DNA of 64,000 nt from Verrucomicrobiales bacterium (lineage in GTDB: Bacteria > Verrucomicrobiota > Verrucomicrobiia > Limisphaerales > J093). A program made the translations under genes and the position numbers. The stretch spans positions 62,001 through 126,000 of the forward strand of contig JABTUJ010000008.1 of the NCBI GenBank assembly GCA_015075445.1, in the 5' to 3' direction. Position 1 is the stretch's first letter; each line of letters begins with the position of its first letter. Positions 36,036 through 43,857 of the stretch are shown one piece after another. The notes under the pieces were generated by a model, which worked only from the letters and a program-made list of their open reading frames with translations, was not told the origin of the DNA and did not search any database.

Positions 36036-36522
36036 CGCCGTAGCGGGGGTTGTACCAGAACCGCCCGGTGAGGCGGCCACCGACACGCGCGATGCGTCCG
36101 GCGGGCGGCGCGGGGGCATTCAGGTTACGGACGACGAACTCGAGGGTGGCGGCTTCCTCGAGGCGGATGACCACCGGGAAGCTGCCGAAGCCCCACGGGT
36201 TGACGATGTGCTCGAGCCGCACGTAGGGGTAGAGCGGCCGATGGTTGACCCGGAGTTGCCACAGGAGCCCGGGGGTTTCCATGACGCCGGACAACAGGCC
36301 CTGGCGGTCGCCCACGTACTGCGAGAAGTTCTCCAGCACACCGCAGTACTGGGGGGACAGCTCGAAGCGCGCGAGCAACACTTCCTGTCCGGGCCCCGGC
36401 ACATCGCCAAAACCCGATTCATCGAACGGCTCGGAATCGAGCGGCAGGCCGCAGACCTCACAGGCCGCGAGGGCGCGGTCAGATTCCGGCGCCCGGGCGC
36501 GCTGGACGAGACTGCCATTCAT
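36004..36522 (-). CDS. Hypothetical structural-type protein with N-terminal CxxC
   Basis: The 172-residue protein starts MNGSLVQRARAPESDRA, followed by ACEVCGLPLD. The body is probably beta-rich: EVLLARFELSPQYCGVLENF, VNHRPLYPYVRLEHIVNPWG, FPVVIRLEEAATLEFVVRN and GGRLTGRFWYNPRYG. The 'vIRL.e.a.leFvvRn' segment echoes the C-terminal strands of the repeated domain in the two genes before it, so it may be a shorter relative. The start ATG overlaps the TGA of the preceding gene by 4 bp (36519-36522), fixing the start and showing translational coupling. No family is recognised. Confidence 0.77.
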   Translation of the reverse strand: MNGSLVQRARAPESDRALAACEVCGLPLDSEPFDESGFGDVPGPGQEVLLARFELSPQYCGVLENFSQYVGDRQGLLSGVMETPGLLWQLRVNHRPLYPYVRLEHIVNPWGFGSFPVVIRLEEAATLEFVVRNLNAPAPPAGRIARVGGRLTGRFWYNPRYGDATSHARPRR

Positions 36523-37571
36523 CGGCGCCTCCGCGGATGGCGGGCGGTTGGGCGCGGCCCGGTCGGGGTGCCGGGGGAGCCCAAGGTCTTGAACCCTTGC
36601 AGGGTGACGTGCAGTTGGCCCTTGAAGCTCGACACCTCGATCACCTGCATGCGGACGGCCGTGCGGCGTTCGAACTCGATGGGCCGGGCGAAGTACCGGA
36701 AGGGCCGGCGCCCATCGGCGGCGCCCAGTCCGGCGAGGTTCAGAATGGGCTCGCTCTGAAACTCCCGCCCGGTGCCGTCGTCGAACAGGGCGTACTTGAA
36801 CTGGATCCGCTCGGGCGGCGCGGCCACCGCCTCGAGCGCTTCCTCGAGGATGCGCGGATCCAGCCGCCCGCCGCTGCTGAGGGCGCGGGCGATTTCGTCG
36901 AAGAACACCGGGTTGATCCGGATGCCGTTCTGCAGCAGATCTGCCGTGCGCGGGCCGAGGTTGCCGGCCGCGAGGTCGTCCTGCTCGCCCAACCGCTCGG
37001 CGGCGGCCGAAACCACCGCGGTGGTGAACAACTCCGGCCCGACTTCCTGCACGCGGGCCTGGAGTTCGTTCAGGGTGTTGGGTGGAGCCGCCGCCGTGGG
37101 GCCCGGCGTCACGGCGCCGGTAGGGAAGGGCGACCCGGTCACAGCCAAGGGGCCAAGGGCCGCGCTCAACCCACCCCATCCGCCCGCGCCACCCGGGACC
37201 CGCAATCGGGGCAGCACGGGCAGGGTGGCTCCCAGCGTGGTCACCTCCTGCCACAGCGGACGGTCGAGAAACCGTGTGAGCGCGGTGAGGGCCGGCGCGG
37301 CCGGCGCACCGGCCTTGGCCGCCTCCGCCACCGGCCGCGGCAGAAACCCGAAGCGCAGCGGCGGGACGTCCGCCACGACCCCGTAGCCGATCGAGACCGC
37401 GGTGAACGCCGCCTCGACACTCACGGTGACCGTGCTGTTGTGCACCATGTTCGGCCGGCCTTGGAGCGCGAACTGGAAGGAGTACTCGAAGGGGATCGTG
37501 CGACGGGCGGACGGAGCGACGGGCGCCTCGCCCAACCCTTCCGCGCCGTTGACTGGCCACCCGGTGTTCAT
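36519..37571 (-). CDS. Putative beta-rich structural protein, one repeated domain with central insert
   Basis: The 350-residue protein opens with RRTIPFEYSFQFALQGRPN and VSVEAAFTAVSIGYGV, and closes with FKYALFDDGTGREFQSEPIL, LNLAGLGAADGRRPFRYFAR and GQLHVTLQGFKTLG. These blocks align one-to-one with both halves of the protein encoded just before it (37568-39004). Between them lies an Ala/Pro/Gly-rich insert of about 150 residues. Start and stop both overlap neighbours by 4 bp. The pattern of short amphipathic strands ending in a conserved 'v.l.Gyk' suggests a jelly-roll or similar sandwich, as in virion proteins. That is inference, and no named family is recognised. Confidence 0.78.
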   Translation of the reverse strand: MNTGWPVNGAEGLGEAPVAPSARRTIPFEYSFQFALQGRPNMVHNSTVTVSVEAAFTAVSIGYGVVADVPPLRFGFLPRPVAEAAKAGAPAAPALTALTRFLDRPLWQEVTTLGATLPVLPRLRVPGGAGGWGGLSAALGPLAVTGSPFPTGAVTPGPTAAAPPNTLNELQARVQEVGPELFTTAVVSAAAERLGEQDDLAAGNLGPRTADLLQNGIRINPVFFDEIARALSSGGRLDPRILEEALEAVAAPPERIQFKYALFDDGTGREFQSEPILNLAGLGAADGRRPFRYFARPIEFERRTAVRMQVIEVSSFKGQLHVTLQGFKTLGSPGTPTGPRPTARHPRRRR

Positions 37572-39004
37572 GGTCCGGCCTTCCCGCGGGCATGCAGCAC
37601 CTTGTAGCCCTGGAACACGATCTGGAGCGTGCCCCGGCCGAAGCGCTCCTCCACCCGCACCCGGATGGTGGAGCGGGGAAGGAAGGCCAGCGGACGCGCG
37701 AGCCGTTTGAAGGGACTTTCGCCCCCGGCACTGCCCAGGCCAGCCAGGTTGTGGATGGGCTGATTCTGCAGCTCGCGCCCCCGCCCACCGTCGAAGACGA
37801 GGTAGCGGAACGACACGTCCTCCGGCCGGTTCAACCGCTCGAAAAGGTCGTCCAGCCAGGGCGACGGCAGGGCGCTCGACAATTGCCCGGTCCCGGCAAA
37901 GGCCACGCGGAGATGCGACGCACGGAGCCGCACGCCCTCGATCAGGGCCGTCCGCGGCAGTAGCCGCAAAGGGAGCTGGCGTAAGTCCACGACCGGCGGA
38001 GTCCCCCCACCCTGCCGCGCCCATTCGAGGCGCACTTCCCGCTCCGGCACCTGCAGGCCATAGCCGACCGACGTGGCGACGAACCCGCCCTCGGCGTTGA
38101 CCGTGACTTCGGTCTCGAGCGCGTTCTCCGGCAGGCCGGCGAGTTCGAGCGATGTCACGTAATCGAACGGGATCACGCGGTCCGAGGGATGGCCGATGGT
38201 CTCGACGGGGCAGGCGGGCGGCCCGGTGAGCCGGCGCATCAGCGGCTCGGGACAATGCGAGGCACCGAGCAGCTTGTAGCCGTACAGCACGATGAACAGC
38301 CGGCCCGACACGTCGGGCGACTGCTCAATGATCTGGATCCGGATGGTGGAGCGGGGAAGGAAGGCGACCGGGTGGGCCAGCAGGCGGAACGGTCGCTGAC
38401 CGGTGCTGGCACCCAGCGAGGCGAGGTTGTGGCTGGGCCGGTCCTGCAGTTCGCGGCCGCTGGCACTGTCCACGATGCTCAGCAGGAAGAAGAGGTCCGA
38501 CGGGGATTTCACCCGCTCGAACAGCGTGGGCCCGTCGCTTTGGTAGAGCAGGTGGGCCGGCACCGGTTGATCGGTGAACTCCCCGGGGCGGGGTCCGCCG
38601 TTCCCCGCGCTGCCCGTGGGGGTCGCCAGCCCGGCAAACACCAGCGGTGCCAGCCGCGGGTTCAGACGGAAACCCTCGATCAGGGCCGAGGGCGGCACGT
38701 CGCCCAGCCGAAGGTCGCCCGGCAACGGGACCGCGCGGGCGGTGTCGCGGTCGGGCACGGGCAGCAACGCGAGGGGTTCGGCCCGCGACGGCTCGAAACC
38801 GTAACCGATGGCCACGGCGACGAAGACCCCATCCGGGCTCACGTTGATGACGTCCTGCACGACGGCCCCGGGCCGGCCGCTGATGGAGAAGCTGGCCGCG
38901 TAGTCGTAGGGAATGACGTGTTCCGCTGTCAGCGGCGGCGCCGCGACCGGCCGGGGACCGGCACGCGGCCGCCTTCGGATCGCTGGACTTGGGCGCAGGA
39001 CCAT
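37568..39004 (-). CDS. Putative beta-rich structural protein, two tandem copies of the repeated domain
   Basis: The 478-residue protein is an internal duplication. Copy 1 (about residues 30-250) has IPYDYAASFSISGRPGAVVQ, VFVAVAIGYGF, SASGRELQDRPSHNLASLGA, FLPRSTIRIQIIE and LFIVLYGYKLLG. Copy 2 (about 270-470) has IPFDYVTSLELAGLPENALE, GFVATSVGYGL, GRGRELQNQPIHNLAGLGSA, FLPRSTIRVRVEE and LQIVFQGYKVL. A third copy is in the next gene. The stop overlaps the next start by 4 bp. I recognise no family, and the layout fits a multi-domain coat or surface protein. No signal peptide is present; the first 25 residues are Arg/Pro-rich. Confidence 0.8.
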   Translation of the reverse strand: MVLRPSPAIRRRPRAGPRPVAAPPLTAEHVIPYDYAASFSISGRPGAVVQDVINVSPDGVFVAVAIGYGFEPSRAEPLALLPVPDRDTARAVPLPGDLRLGDVPPSALIEGFRLNPRLAPLVFAGLATPTGSAGNGGPRPGEFTDQPVPAHLLYQSDGPTLFERVKSPSDLFFLLSIVDSASGRELQDRPSHNLASLGASTGQRPFRLLAHPVAFLPRSTIRIQIIEQSPDVSGRLFIVLYGYKLLGASHCPEPLMRRLTGPPACPVETIGHPSDRVIPFDYVTSLELAGLPENALETEVTVNAEGGFVATSVGYGLQVPEREVRLEWARQGGGTPPVVDLRQLPLRLLPRTALIEGVRLRASHLRVAFAGTGQLSSALPSPWLDDLFERLNRPEDVSFRYLVFDGGRGRELQNQPIHNLAGLGSAGGESPFKRLARPLAFLPRSTIRVRVEERFGRGTLQIVFQGYKVLHARGKAGP

Positions 39005-39041
39005 GGCAGCAGGTCATCAGTCGGGGCCGGGCGAAGCGCCC

Positions 39042-40043
39042 TCACTGGACCCCACGCGTCATGTAGCCATCCAGGACGACCCAGATGAACAACGGGCCGT
39101 AGATCTTCTGGATGTCCTTCAGCACCTCGGCATCGGGAACCTCGATCTCGACGCGGAAGTTCTGTTGCTTGTCGATGAAGATCGGCTCCGCGAAGCGGAA
39201 CGTGGCCAGCGGCGAGGGTTCACCGTGCGAGAGGCTCTTCGAAGCGAGCGACCAAGCGCCGGCACCGCCGGGGAAGTTCCAGGTGGGCATCTCGATCATC
39301 ACCTTCTCACCCACGTAGAACGTCGTCACCGTGTTGTAGATCAGTTTCGAGATGACATTGCCGGCGCCGTCATTGGCCCTCACCTGTTCGAGCGGCGGAG
39401 CCTTATCCTTCAAGGCGAGGATCATGGCCTCCAAGTCGGCCACGGTGACTTCAATGACCGCGCCGCGCGCGTCGAGCAGGTCGTAGGCCGCGTCCGGTAT
39501 CTCCTGGTCGTTCGCGTCGAGCACCTCCACGACCTCCTCGTCATTGACCCCGAACTCGATCGCCCCCTCATTGTCCCGCGCCTCCTTCAGCAGCTCCATC
39601 AGCGTCTTCAAGTCGATCTCGAAGTTGGCCGTCAGGTACTGGGTGGACGAGATCGCCGCAGGGGGATTGTTCGGCAGTGGCGGGACCACAACGGGGTTGG
39701 TGGGAGTCGAGAGGTCCAGACCCAGATCCTCTCCGTCGGGTCCGGTGACATCGAACTCCTCGAATTCCTCGAGCTTCTCGGCGCTCCCCACCACCTCCTC
39801 GGAGAATTCGGGGCGGAGGTCGCTGATGACGACCCGCATGGCGCGGGCCTCGAAGGTGTTGTAGTGAGGTAACAGCGACGCGGACTGGAGGTTCGTTTCC
39901 AGTTTCGTCTTGTTCTGCACGTTGACGAAGAACTTGAGCGTGCTGGAACGTTCCACGTCGCGCAGTTGCTTTTCCGGTTCGACTTGCAGCGAGTCGTAGA
40001 TCGGGAGGTGGACTTTCTCGCGGATGCCTTGGACCAGAGCCAT
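39042..40043 (-). CDS. Candidate major structural protein of the block
   Basis: The 333-residue protein is acidic and well formed, starting MALVQGIREKVHLPIYDSLQ with LKFFVNVQNKTKLETNL, an acidic middle (EEFEEFDVTGPDGEDLGL, EEVVEVLDANDQEIPD), and a conserved-looking C terminus: FVGEKVMIEM-like YVGEKVMIEMPTWNFPGG, FRFAEPIFIDKQQNFRVEIE and GPLFIWVVLDGYMTR. The last strands resemble the end of the repeated domain in the next two genes. A good ribosome-binding site (AAGGA, about 10 bases before the ATG) is unusual for this GC-rich window and suggests high expression. I recognise no family. The name is inference from context. Confidence 0.78.
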   Translation of the reverse strand: MALVQGIREKVHLPIYDSLQVEPEKQLRDVERSSTLKFFVNVQNKTKLETNLQSASLLPHYNTFEARAMRVVISDLRPEFSEEVVGSAEKLEEFEEFDVTGPDGEDLGLDLSTPTNPVVVPPLPNNPPAAISSTQYLTANFEIDLKTLMELLKEARDNEGAIEFGVNDEEVVEVLDANDQEIPDAAYDLLDARGAVIEVTVADLEAMILALKDKAPPLEQVRANDGAGNVISKLIYNTVTTFYVGEKVMIEMPTWNFPGGAGAWSLASKSLSHGEPSPLATFRFAEPIFIDKQQNFRVEIEVPDAEVLKDIQKIYGPLFIWVVLDGYMTRGVQ

Positions 40044-40104
40044 AACAGAGTTCCTTTCTTACTGGATTGGGTTAAAGGGTGAAGACCGTGGGCGGATCGC
40101 CCGC

Positions 40105-40896
40105 TTACCACAGCGGCCGGAAGGTGTCCGGCACGGTGGAGGTGGAATCCGGCTGGGGGGTGAGTTGATCGCAGGTGGGGTTGACGGTGCCGGGGCGGAC
40201 GTAGCCCTCAAGCGGGGGCGTCTCTCCCAGACCAGCCACGTTGGTGGGCATCGGGCAACCCGGATTGTAGGGGGGGCGCCGCTGGCGGACGTAGCCGGAC
40301 AGCTCCGGCTCACCGTAGCCAGCCACCCCCGGGTATTCCTCGGCCAGCGGCTCGTATTCCTGGTAACCGACCATCTCTGGCATCTGGCCGTAGCCATAGC
40401 CATAGCCGTAGCCTGACAGCTCGGGCGGTTCGGCGTAGGACGCCAGTTCGGGGGGCTCCGCGTAACCGCCGTACCCGTAATACCCCAGCTCGGGATACTC
40501 GGCATAGTAGCCGAGTTCCGGCGGTTCGGCATACCAGCCGTACGGCTCCGGCAACTCGGCATAGCCGCTCAGCTCGGGCGGTTCGCCGTAGTAGCCCAAC
40601 TCCGGCGGTTCGGCATACCAGCCCAGCTCGGGCGGTTCACCGTAATAGCCCAGCTCGGGCGGTTCACCGTAATAGCCCAGCTCCGGCGGTTCGCCGTAAT
40701 AGCCATACTCCGGGGGTTCGCCGTAATAGCCATACTCCGGGGGTTCGGCATAGTAACCCATCTCGGGTGGCTCGGCGTAGTAGCCCATGTCGGGCGATTC
40801 GTGGAATCTCATAGTCTGAATCGTTGCAGGTTGATGCACTCTCGGGTCATACGGATTTACGATCATGACCTCGTCAAAGCCGCGGTCGCGTGGCAT
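40105..40896 (-). CDS. Tyr/Gly/Pro/Glu tandem-repeat protein with conserved tail
   Basis: After a 30-residue head (EVMIVNPYDPRVHQPATIQT), the protein has about 16 repeats of a nine-residue unit close to GYYGEPPEL or GYYAEPPEL. These loosen into YGYGYGYG, followed by a non-repeated tail of about 75 residues (YNPGCPMPTNVAGLGETPPL, LEGYVRPGTVNPTCDQ, ending DTFRPLW). The repeat is probably unfolded or forms an extended, sticky Tyr/Glu surface, while the tail looks like a small folded anchor. AGLG recurs in two other block proteins. A GGGAGG ribosome-binding site lies about 6 bases before the ATG. Total 263 residues, no signal peptide. Confidence 0.82.
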   Translation of the reverse strand: MPRDRGFDEVMIVNPYDPRVHQPATIQTMRFHESPDMGYYAEPPEMGYYAEPPEYGYYGEPPEYGYYGEPPELGYYGEPPELGYYGEPPELGWYAEPPELGYYGEPPELSGYAELPEPYGWYAEPPELGYYAEYPELGYYGYGGYAEPPELASYAEPPELSGYGYGYGYGQMPEMVGYQEYEPLAEEYPGVAGYGEPELSGYVRQRRPPYNPGCPMPTNVAGLGETPPLEGYVRPGTVNPTCDQLTPQPDSTSTVPDTFRPLW

Positions 40897-40938
40897 GGGT
40901 GCCTCCCGAGGTCAAGGGTTGGTTGCGGGCGATCCGGC

Positions 40939-41280
40939 TCAGCCTTCGACGCCGCGCGCCGTGACGCGGTAGTTCCCGCCGAGGATGTAGAGCTGCCGAC
41001 CGGTGATGTCGCACACCAGGCGGGCCGGTTCCTCCAGGAAATGCACGAAGGTGCGCGGGCGTCCCGGCTGCCCCCGGTCCGAGCGATAGATGAGCCCGCG
41101 CAACTCGCCCACGCTCACCAGCAAGGGCGGCATCACCCGCCGGCAACGGCGACGGACCACCCGCCCCGCCGGAAAACAGTGGAAGGCCTGAAAGAGACTG
41201 CAGGCTTGCCGCAGCGACGCGGCGGGTTCGCAACCGGCCCCTGGCGGCTCCGGGGGGACGCTCCGGAAGAGGTAACTCAC
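40939..41280 (-). CDS. Small hypothetical protein
   Basis: The 113-residue protein starts MSYLFRSVPPEPPGAGCEPA and has a basic middle (GRVVRRRCRRVMPPLLVSVG) and a beta-rich end (RTFVHFLEEPARLVCDITGR, QLYILGGNYRVTARGVEG). I recognise no family. A competing frame covers 40874-41512, but its Arg/Gly/His-rich composition is that of an antisense or shifted shadow, whereas this frame has a normal hydrophobic pattern. It sits between the PGYPG-repeat gene and the Tyr-repeat gene. Confidence 0.65.
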   Translation of the reverse strand: MSYLFRSVPPEPPGAGCEPAASLRQACSLFQAFHCFPAGRVVRRRCRRVMPPLLVSVGELRGLIYRSDRGQPGRPRTFVHFLEEPARLVCDITGRQLYILGGNYRVTARGVEG

Positions 41281-41339
41281 GTTTCAGGACGGTAGGCATG
41301 GTGGCAGTGCGTTCCCAACCGTGATATCTCGTCGGGACC

Positions 41340-41846
41340 CTACCGGCGGCGGCGACGACGGCGACGCGCCCCTCCCATCGCCGGTGGGACGCCGGGCATT
41401 CCGGGCAGAGCCGGATAGCCGGGTTGACCCGGATAGCCTGGCTGGCCCGGATAACCCGGCATTCCCGGATAACCCGGCATCCCTGGATAGCCTTGCTGGG
41501 GATAGGGCGCATACGGCGAGGGCGCGGCGCCAGGATAGGGCATGGGGCTGCCAGGGTAGCCGCCGTAGGCCCGGGGGGTCACCCGGATCCACTTGAACCG
41601 GCTGAACATGAAGCTCCAACCCCAACGATAGGTAATGTACCGGTTCTCCGTCGGGGACCAGATGGTCCGCGTCATGCCCGGGGCCGTGACCTGCACCTGG
41701 GGCATCTGAAAGCCGTAGCTTGGCTGCGGGTAGGGTGGGTATTCCCCGTAAGGCTCGGCTTCCCCGTAGCCGTCATAAACCGATTCCGCGAACTCCGGTT
41801 CCGCGAACTCAGCTTCTTGGAGGTAAGTGGCGTCTTCAGCAAACAT
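41340..41846 (-). CDS. Pro/Gly/Tyr-repeat protein with C-terminal octa-arginine
   Basis: The 168-residue protein has an acidic N terminus ([20 protein letters not shown]) and a short central, possibly folded part ([40 protein letters not shown]). A collagen-like run of [12 protein letters not shown] repeats follows, and then an end of [11 protein letters not shown]. The arginine tail could bind nucleic acid or anionic lipid. Two neighbouring genes (41883-42803 and 42844-43308) also encode runs of Arg followed by Gly-Ala-Arg, so the feature is shared, not accidental. No family is recognised. Confidence 0.75.
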   Translation of the reverse strand: MFAEDATYLQEAEFAEPEFAESVYDGYGEAEPYGEYPPYPQPSYGFQMPQVQVTAPGMTRTIWSPTENRYITYRWGWSFMFSRFKWIRVTPRAYGGYPGSPMPYPGAAPSPYAPYPQQGYPGMPGYPGMPGYPGQPGYPGQPGYPALPGMPGVPPAMGGARRRRRRRR

Positions 41847-41882
41847 AGGATGTCTCTGGTTAAGGTTGGTCGTGGAAAGGCG

Positions 41883-42803
41883 TTAGAACGGACAACCGCC
41901 GAGGGCATGGACGCCCCCGCAGCGGGCGCAGGCGAACGGCCCCGCCATGGGCCAGCCGAAATACCCCGCCATGCCCCCGCTCGCCGCCGTGGCTGGAGCG
42001 GGCATCGGCGTCGGCAGGGGGGGAGGCGGAGGTGGCTCCGCCGTCACCGGTCCGGGAAGGGGTCCACGCCAGGAACGGGGGCCCCGACCTACCATGCGCG
42101 CCCCACGGCGGCGTCGCCGCCGCCGCAGAATCGACGGGAAGAGCATCGGGGTTGTCGCGGGCATCGCCGCGGGCACGGGCACCGGCGCCGGGCCGTACGC
42201 AGGAGCGGGGAGGGGAACAGGCGGGACGGGGGCCACGGGCCCATCCCCCGGGGCGGGTGACAGGGGCAGGGCGGGCATGGGGACGCGGGGCAGCAGGCCG
42301 GGCAAGGCACTGGTCAGAGCGGGCAGGGCCTGAGCAACCACATTCTGCAGGAGTGGCCCCGCGGCCCCCACAGCTTTGGTGGCCAGCGGGACGATCGCAC
42401 TCGCCGCTTTCGTCGCCAGCGGCACGATGGCGCCGGCGGCCTTGGCAGCGAGCGGAGCCAGGAATCCGGCGGCCTTCGCAGCCAGCGGCGCAAGGGCGCC
42501 AATCAAGGGGATGGCACCCACCGGTTCCCCGAGCCTGTTCATCACGAGTTGTGCCGGCATCAACTCGGTGCCGGCGTACAGACCGAGACCGTCGTCGTAC
42601 GCTCCGAAGCCGTCCACGCTCGAGGACCGCCCGCGGAAGAGCCTGCCCACGAGTTGCGCGGCCAGCGGTGCGAGGGCAGCGATGAGCGGGATGGCGCCCA
42701 CCGGTTCGCCCAGCCCGTTGTAGACCAAGTGCGCCGGCACTACGGGACCCGCATAGCCCTCGAACACGGCGGGCGGTTCGGAGTAATAGGCGAAACAGCT
42801 CAT
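41883..42803 (-). CDS. Ala-rich amphipathic-repeat protein with poly-Arg stretch and CxxC end
   Basis: The 306-residue protein starts MSCFAYYSEPPAVFEGYAGP. A segment of about 35 residues is duplicated (PAHLVYNGLGEPVGAIPLIA and PAQLVMNRLGEPVGAIPLIG). Four 11-residue repeats follow: ALAPLAAKAAG, FLAPLAAKAAG, AIVPLATKAAS and AIVPLATKAVG. Then come a Pro-rich linker, [16 protein letters not shown], and a C-terminal CARCGGVHALGGCPF that could bind zinc. Eleven-residue amphipathic repeats occur in lipid-surface-binding proteins, so membrane contact is plausible (inference). The start at 42803 is preferred over the upstream frame. Confidence 0.76.
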   Translation of the reverse strand: MSCFAYYSEPPAVFEGYAGPVVPAHLVYNGLGEPVGAIPLIAALAPLAAQLVGRLFRGRSSSVDGFGAYDDGLGLYAGTELMPAQLVMNRLGEPVGAIPLIGALAPLAAKAAGFLAPLAAKAAGAIVPLATKAASAIVPLATKAVGAAGPLLQNVVAQALPALTSALPGLLPRVPMPALPLSPAPGDGPVAPVPPVPLPAPAYGPAPVPVPAAMPATTPMLFPSILRRRRRRRGARMVGRGPRSWRGPLPGPVTAEPPPPPPLPTPMPAPATAASGGMAGYFGWPMAGPFACARCGGVHALGGCPF

Positions 42804-42843
42804 GGCATGGACCAATGGGTTGGAGGGTTTCAGACTGTGGGTT

Positions 42844-43308
42844 TCACCAGCCCCAGACCGCCCCGAGCCGCGCCCCGCGGCGACGGCGACGGCGGCGGCC
42901 TCCTCCACCCGCTCCCGGCACAGCCCCCGGCATCATGCCGGGAAGAGGGGGACAGAAGATCTGACAAAACTGGGGACGATTCCGATAGAAGAGCTCAGGC
43001 AACGGGGGGAGGCCCGGCATGGGGGCAGGCGGGGCCGGGAGCGCCGGAGGCGGCGGGAACCCTGGCGGCGGAGCCGGCCGCCGCCGGCCGCCGAACAACC
43101 CGCCCACGGCCTTGAGAATCTTGGGCAAGAAGATGAAGCCGACCGGCCCCCCCAACCCTGACGGCGGCAGGGGTCCGTACGCACCCCCGGACATCGGCGG
43201 TGGTGGCATGGGGCCAAAGCCGGGCGGAGGGTACCCAGGCGGCATCGGCGGCATCATCGGCGGCCCAAAGGGCGGCGGAGCCGGGTAGGGGGACGGGTAA
43301 GGCATCAT
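42844..43308 (-). CDS. Pro/Gly-rich protein with hydrophobic segment and poly-Arg tail
   Basis: The 154-residue protein begins with a Pro/Met/Tyr-rich run (MMPYPSPYPAPPPFGPPMMP). It contains one hydrophobic segment, GGPVGFIFLPKILKAVGGLF, followed by GGRRR, then a Pro-rich stretch and ELFYRNRPQFCQIFCPPLPG. It ends GGGGRRRRRRRGARLGAVWG. Low complexity makes homology hard to judge. The hydrophobic segment is short for a membrane helix but could be membrane-active. It is the third gene with a poly-Arg stretch in a row and lies 21 bp from the transglutaminase-like gene. Confidence 0.7.
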   Translation of the reverse strand: MMPYPSPYPAPPPFGPPMMPPMPPGYPPPGFGPMPPPPMSGGAYGPLPPSGLGGPVGFIFLPKILKAVGGLFGGRRRPAPPPGFPPPPALPAPPAPMPGLPPLPELFYRNRPQFCQIFCPPLPGMMPGAVPGAGGGGRRRRRRRGARLGAVWGW

Positions 43309-43329
43309 AACGACAGGCTCTGCTCCAGT

Positions 43330-43857
43330 TCAGACTTCATGGAGTCGCTTCCACACGGTCGGCGGTGCCCAACCGATGGGCCGGTTCATGGTCGCATCGA
43401 GGGCGATCCAGTTCCCGCCGACATTCACCTCCGGATAGATGTGGGTATAGACATGCGGCCGGTGAGGCCGGAAACCGGCGAGCGCCAGCCGCACGGGATG
43501 ACCGGTCGACAGCAGCATGGCCCCCAGCAGGATCGTCATGTCGTCGCAGTCGCCGGCGCGCAGCTCGAGCATCCGCCGCGGCGTGTGCAGCAACTCGACG
43601 CGGAAGATGTCGCGGGTGTAGCGGATGTTGTCGCGCACCCAATCGAAGAGGGCACAGACCTCGGCCCACCGGTTCTTGGGAGGGGCACCGCTGCGACGGA
43701 AGATCTGGATCGCCTTCTGACGGACGCAAAGGTCCTTCGCGCCCTCCCGGATCAGGCGGGCGATCAGCCGCGCGGTGGCGAGCGTGCCGAGGCGCCCCTT
43801 GGGCACGCGACAGTGAACGATCCGCAAGGGCGGCGGGCGGTTGCAGAGTTCGATCAT
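43330..43857 (-). CDS. Transglutaminase-like cysteine peptidase-fold protein
   Basis: The 175-residue protein has the transglutaminase-like triad: cysteine in LRAGDCDDMTILLGAML, histidine in YTHIYPEVNVGG, and aspartate in WIALDATMNRP. The first helix, EVCALFDWVRDNIRYTRD, is also typical. Bacterial members are mostly peptidases or amidases; relatives occur near phage structural genes. It may process a particle component or act on peptide bonds in the wall. The ATG follows the TGA of the first gene of the block directly, without a gap. There is no signal peptide. Confidence 0.85.
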   Translation of the reverse strand: MIELCNRPPPLRIVHCRVPKGRLGTLATARLIARLIREGAKDLCVRQKAIQIFRRSGAPPKNRWAEVCALFDWVRDNIRYTRDIFRVELLHTPRRMLELRAGDCDDMTILLGAMLLSTGHPVRLALAGFRPHRPHVYTHIYPEVNVGGNWIALDATMNRPIGWAPPTVWKRLHEV

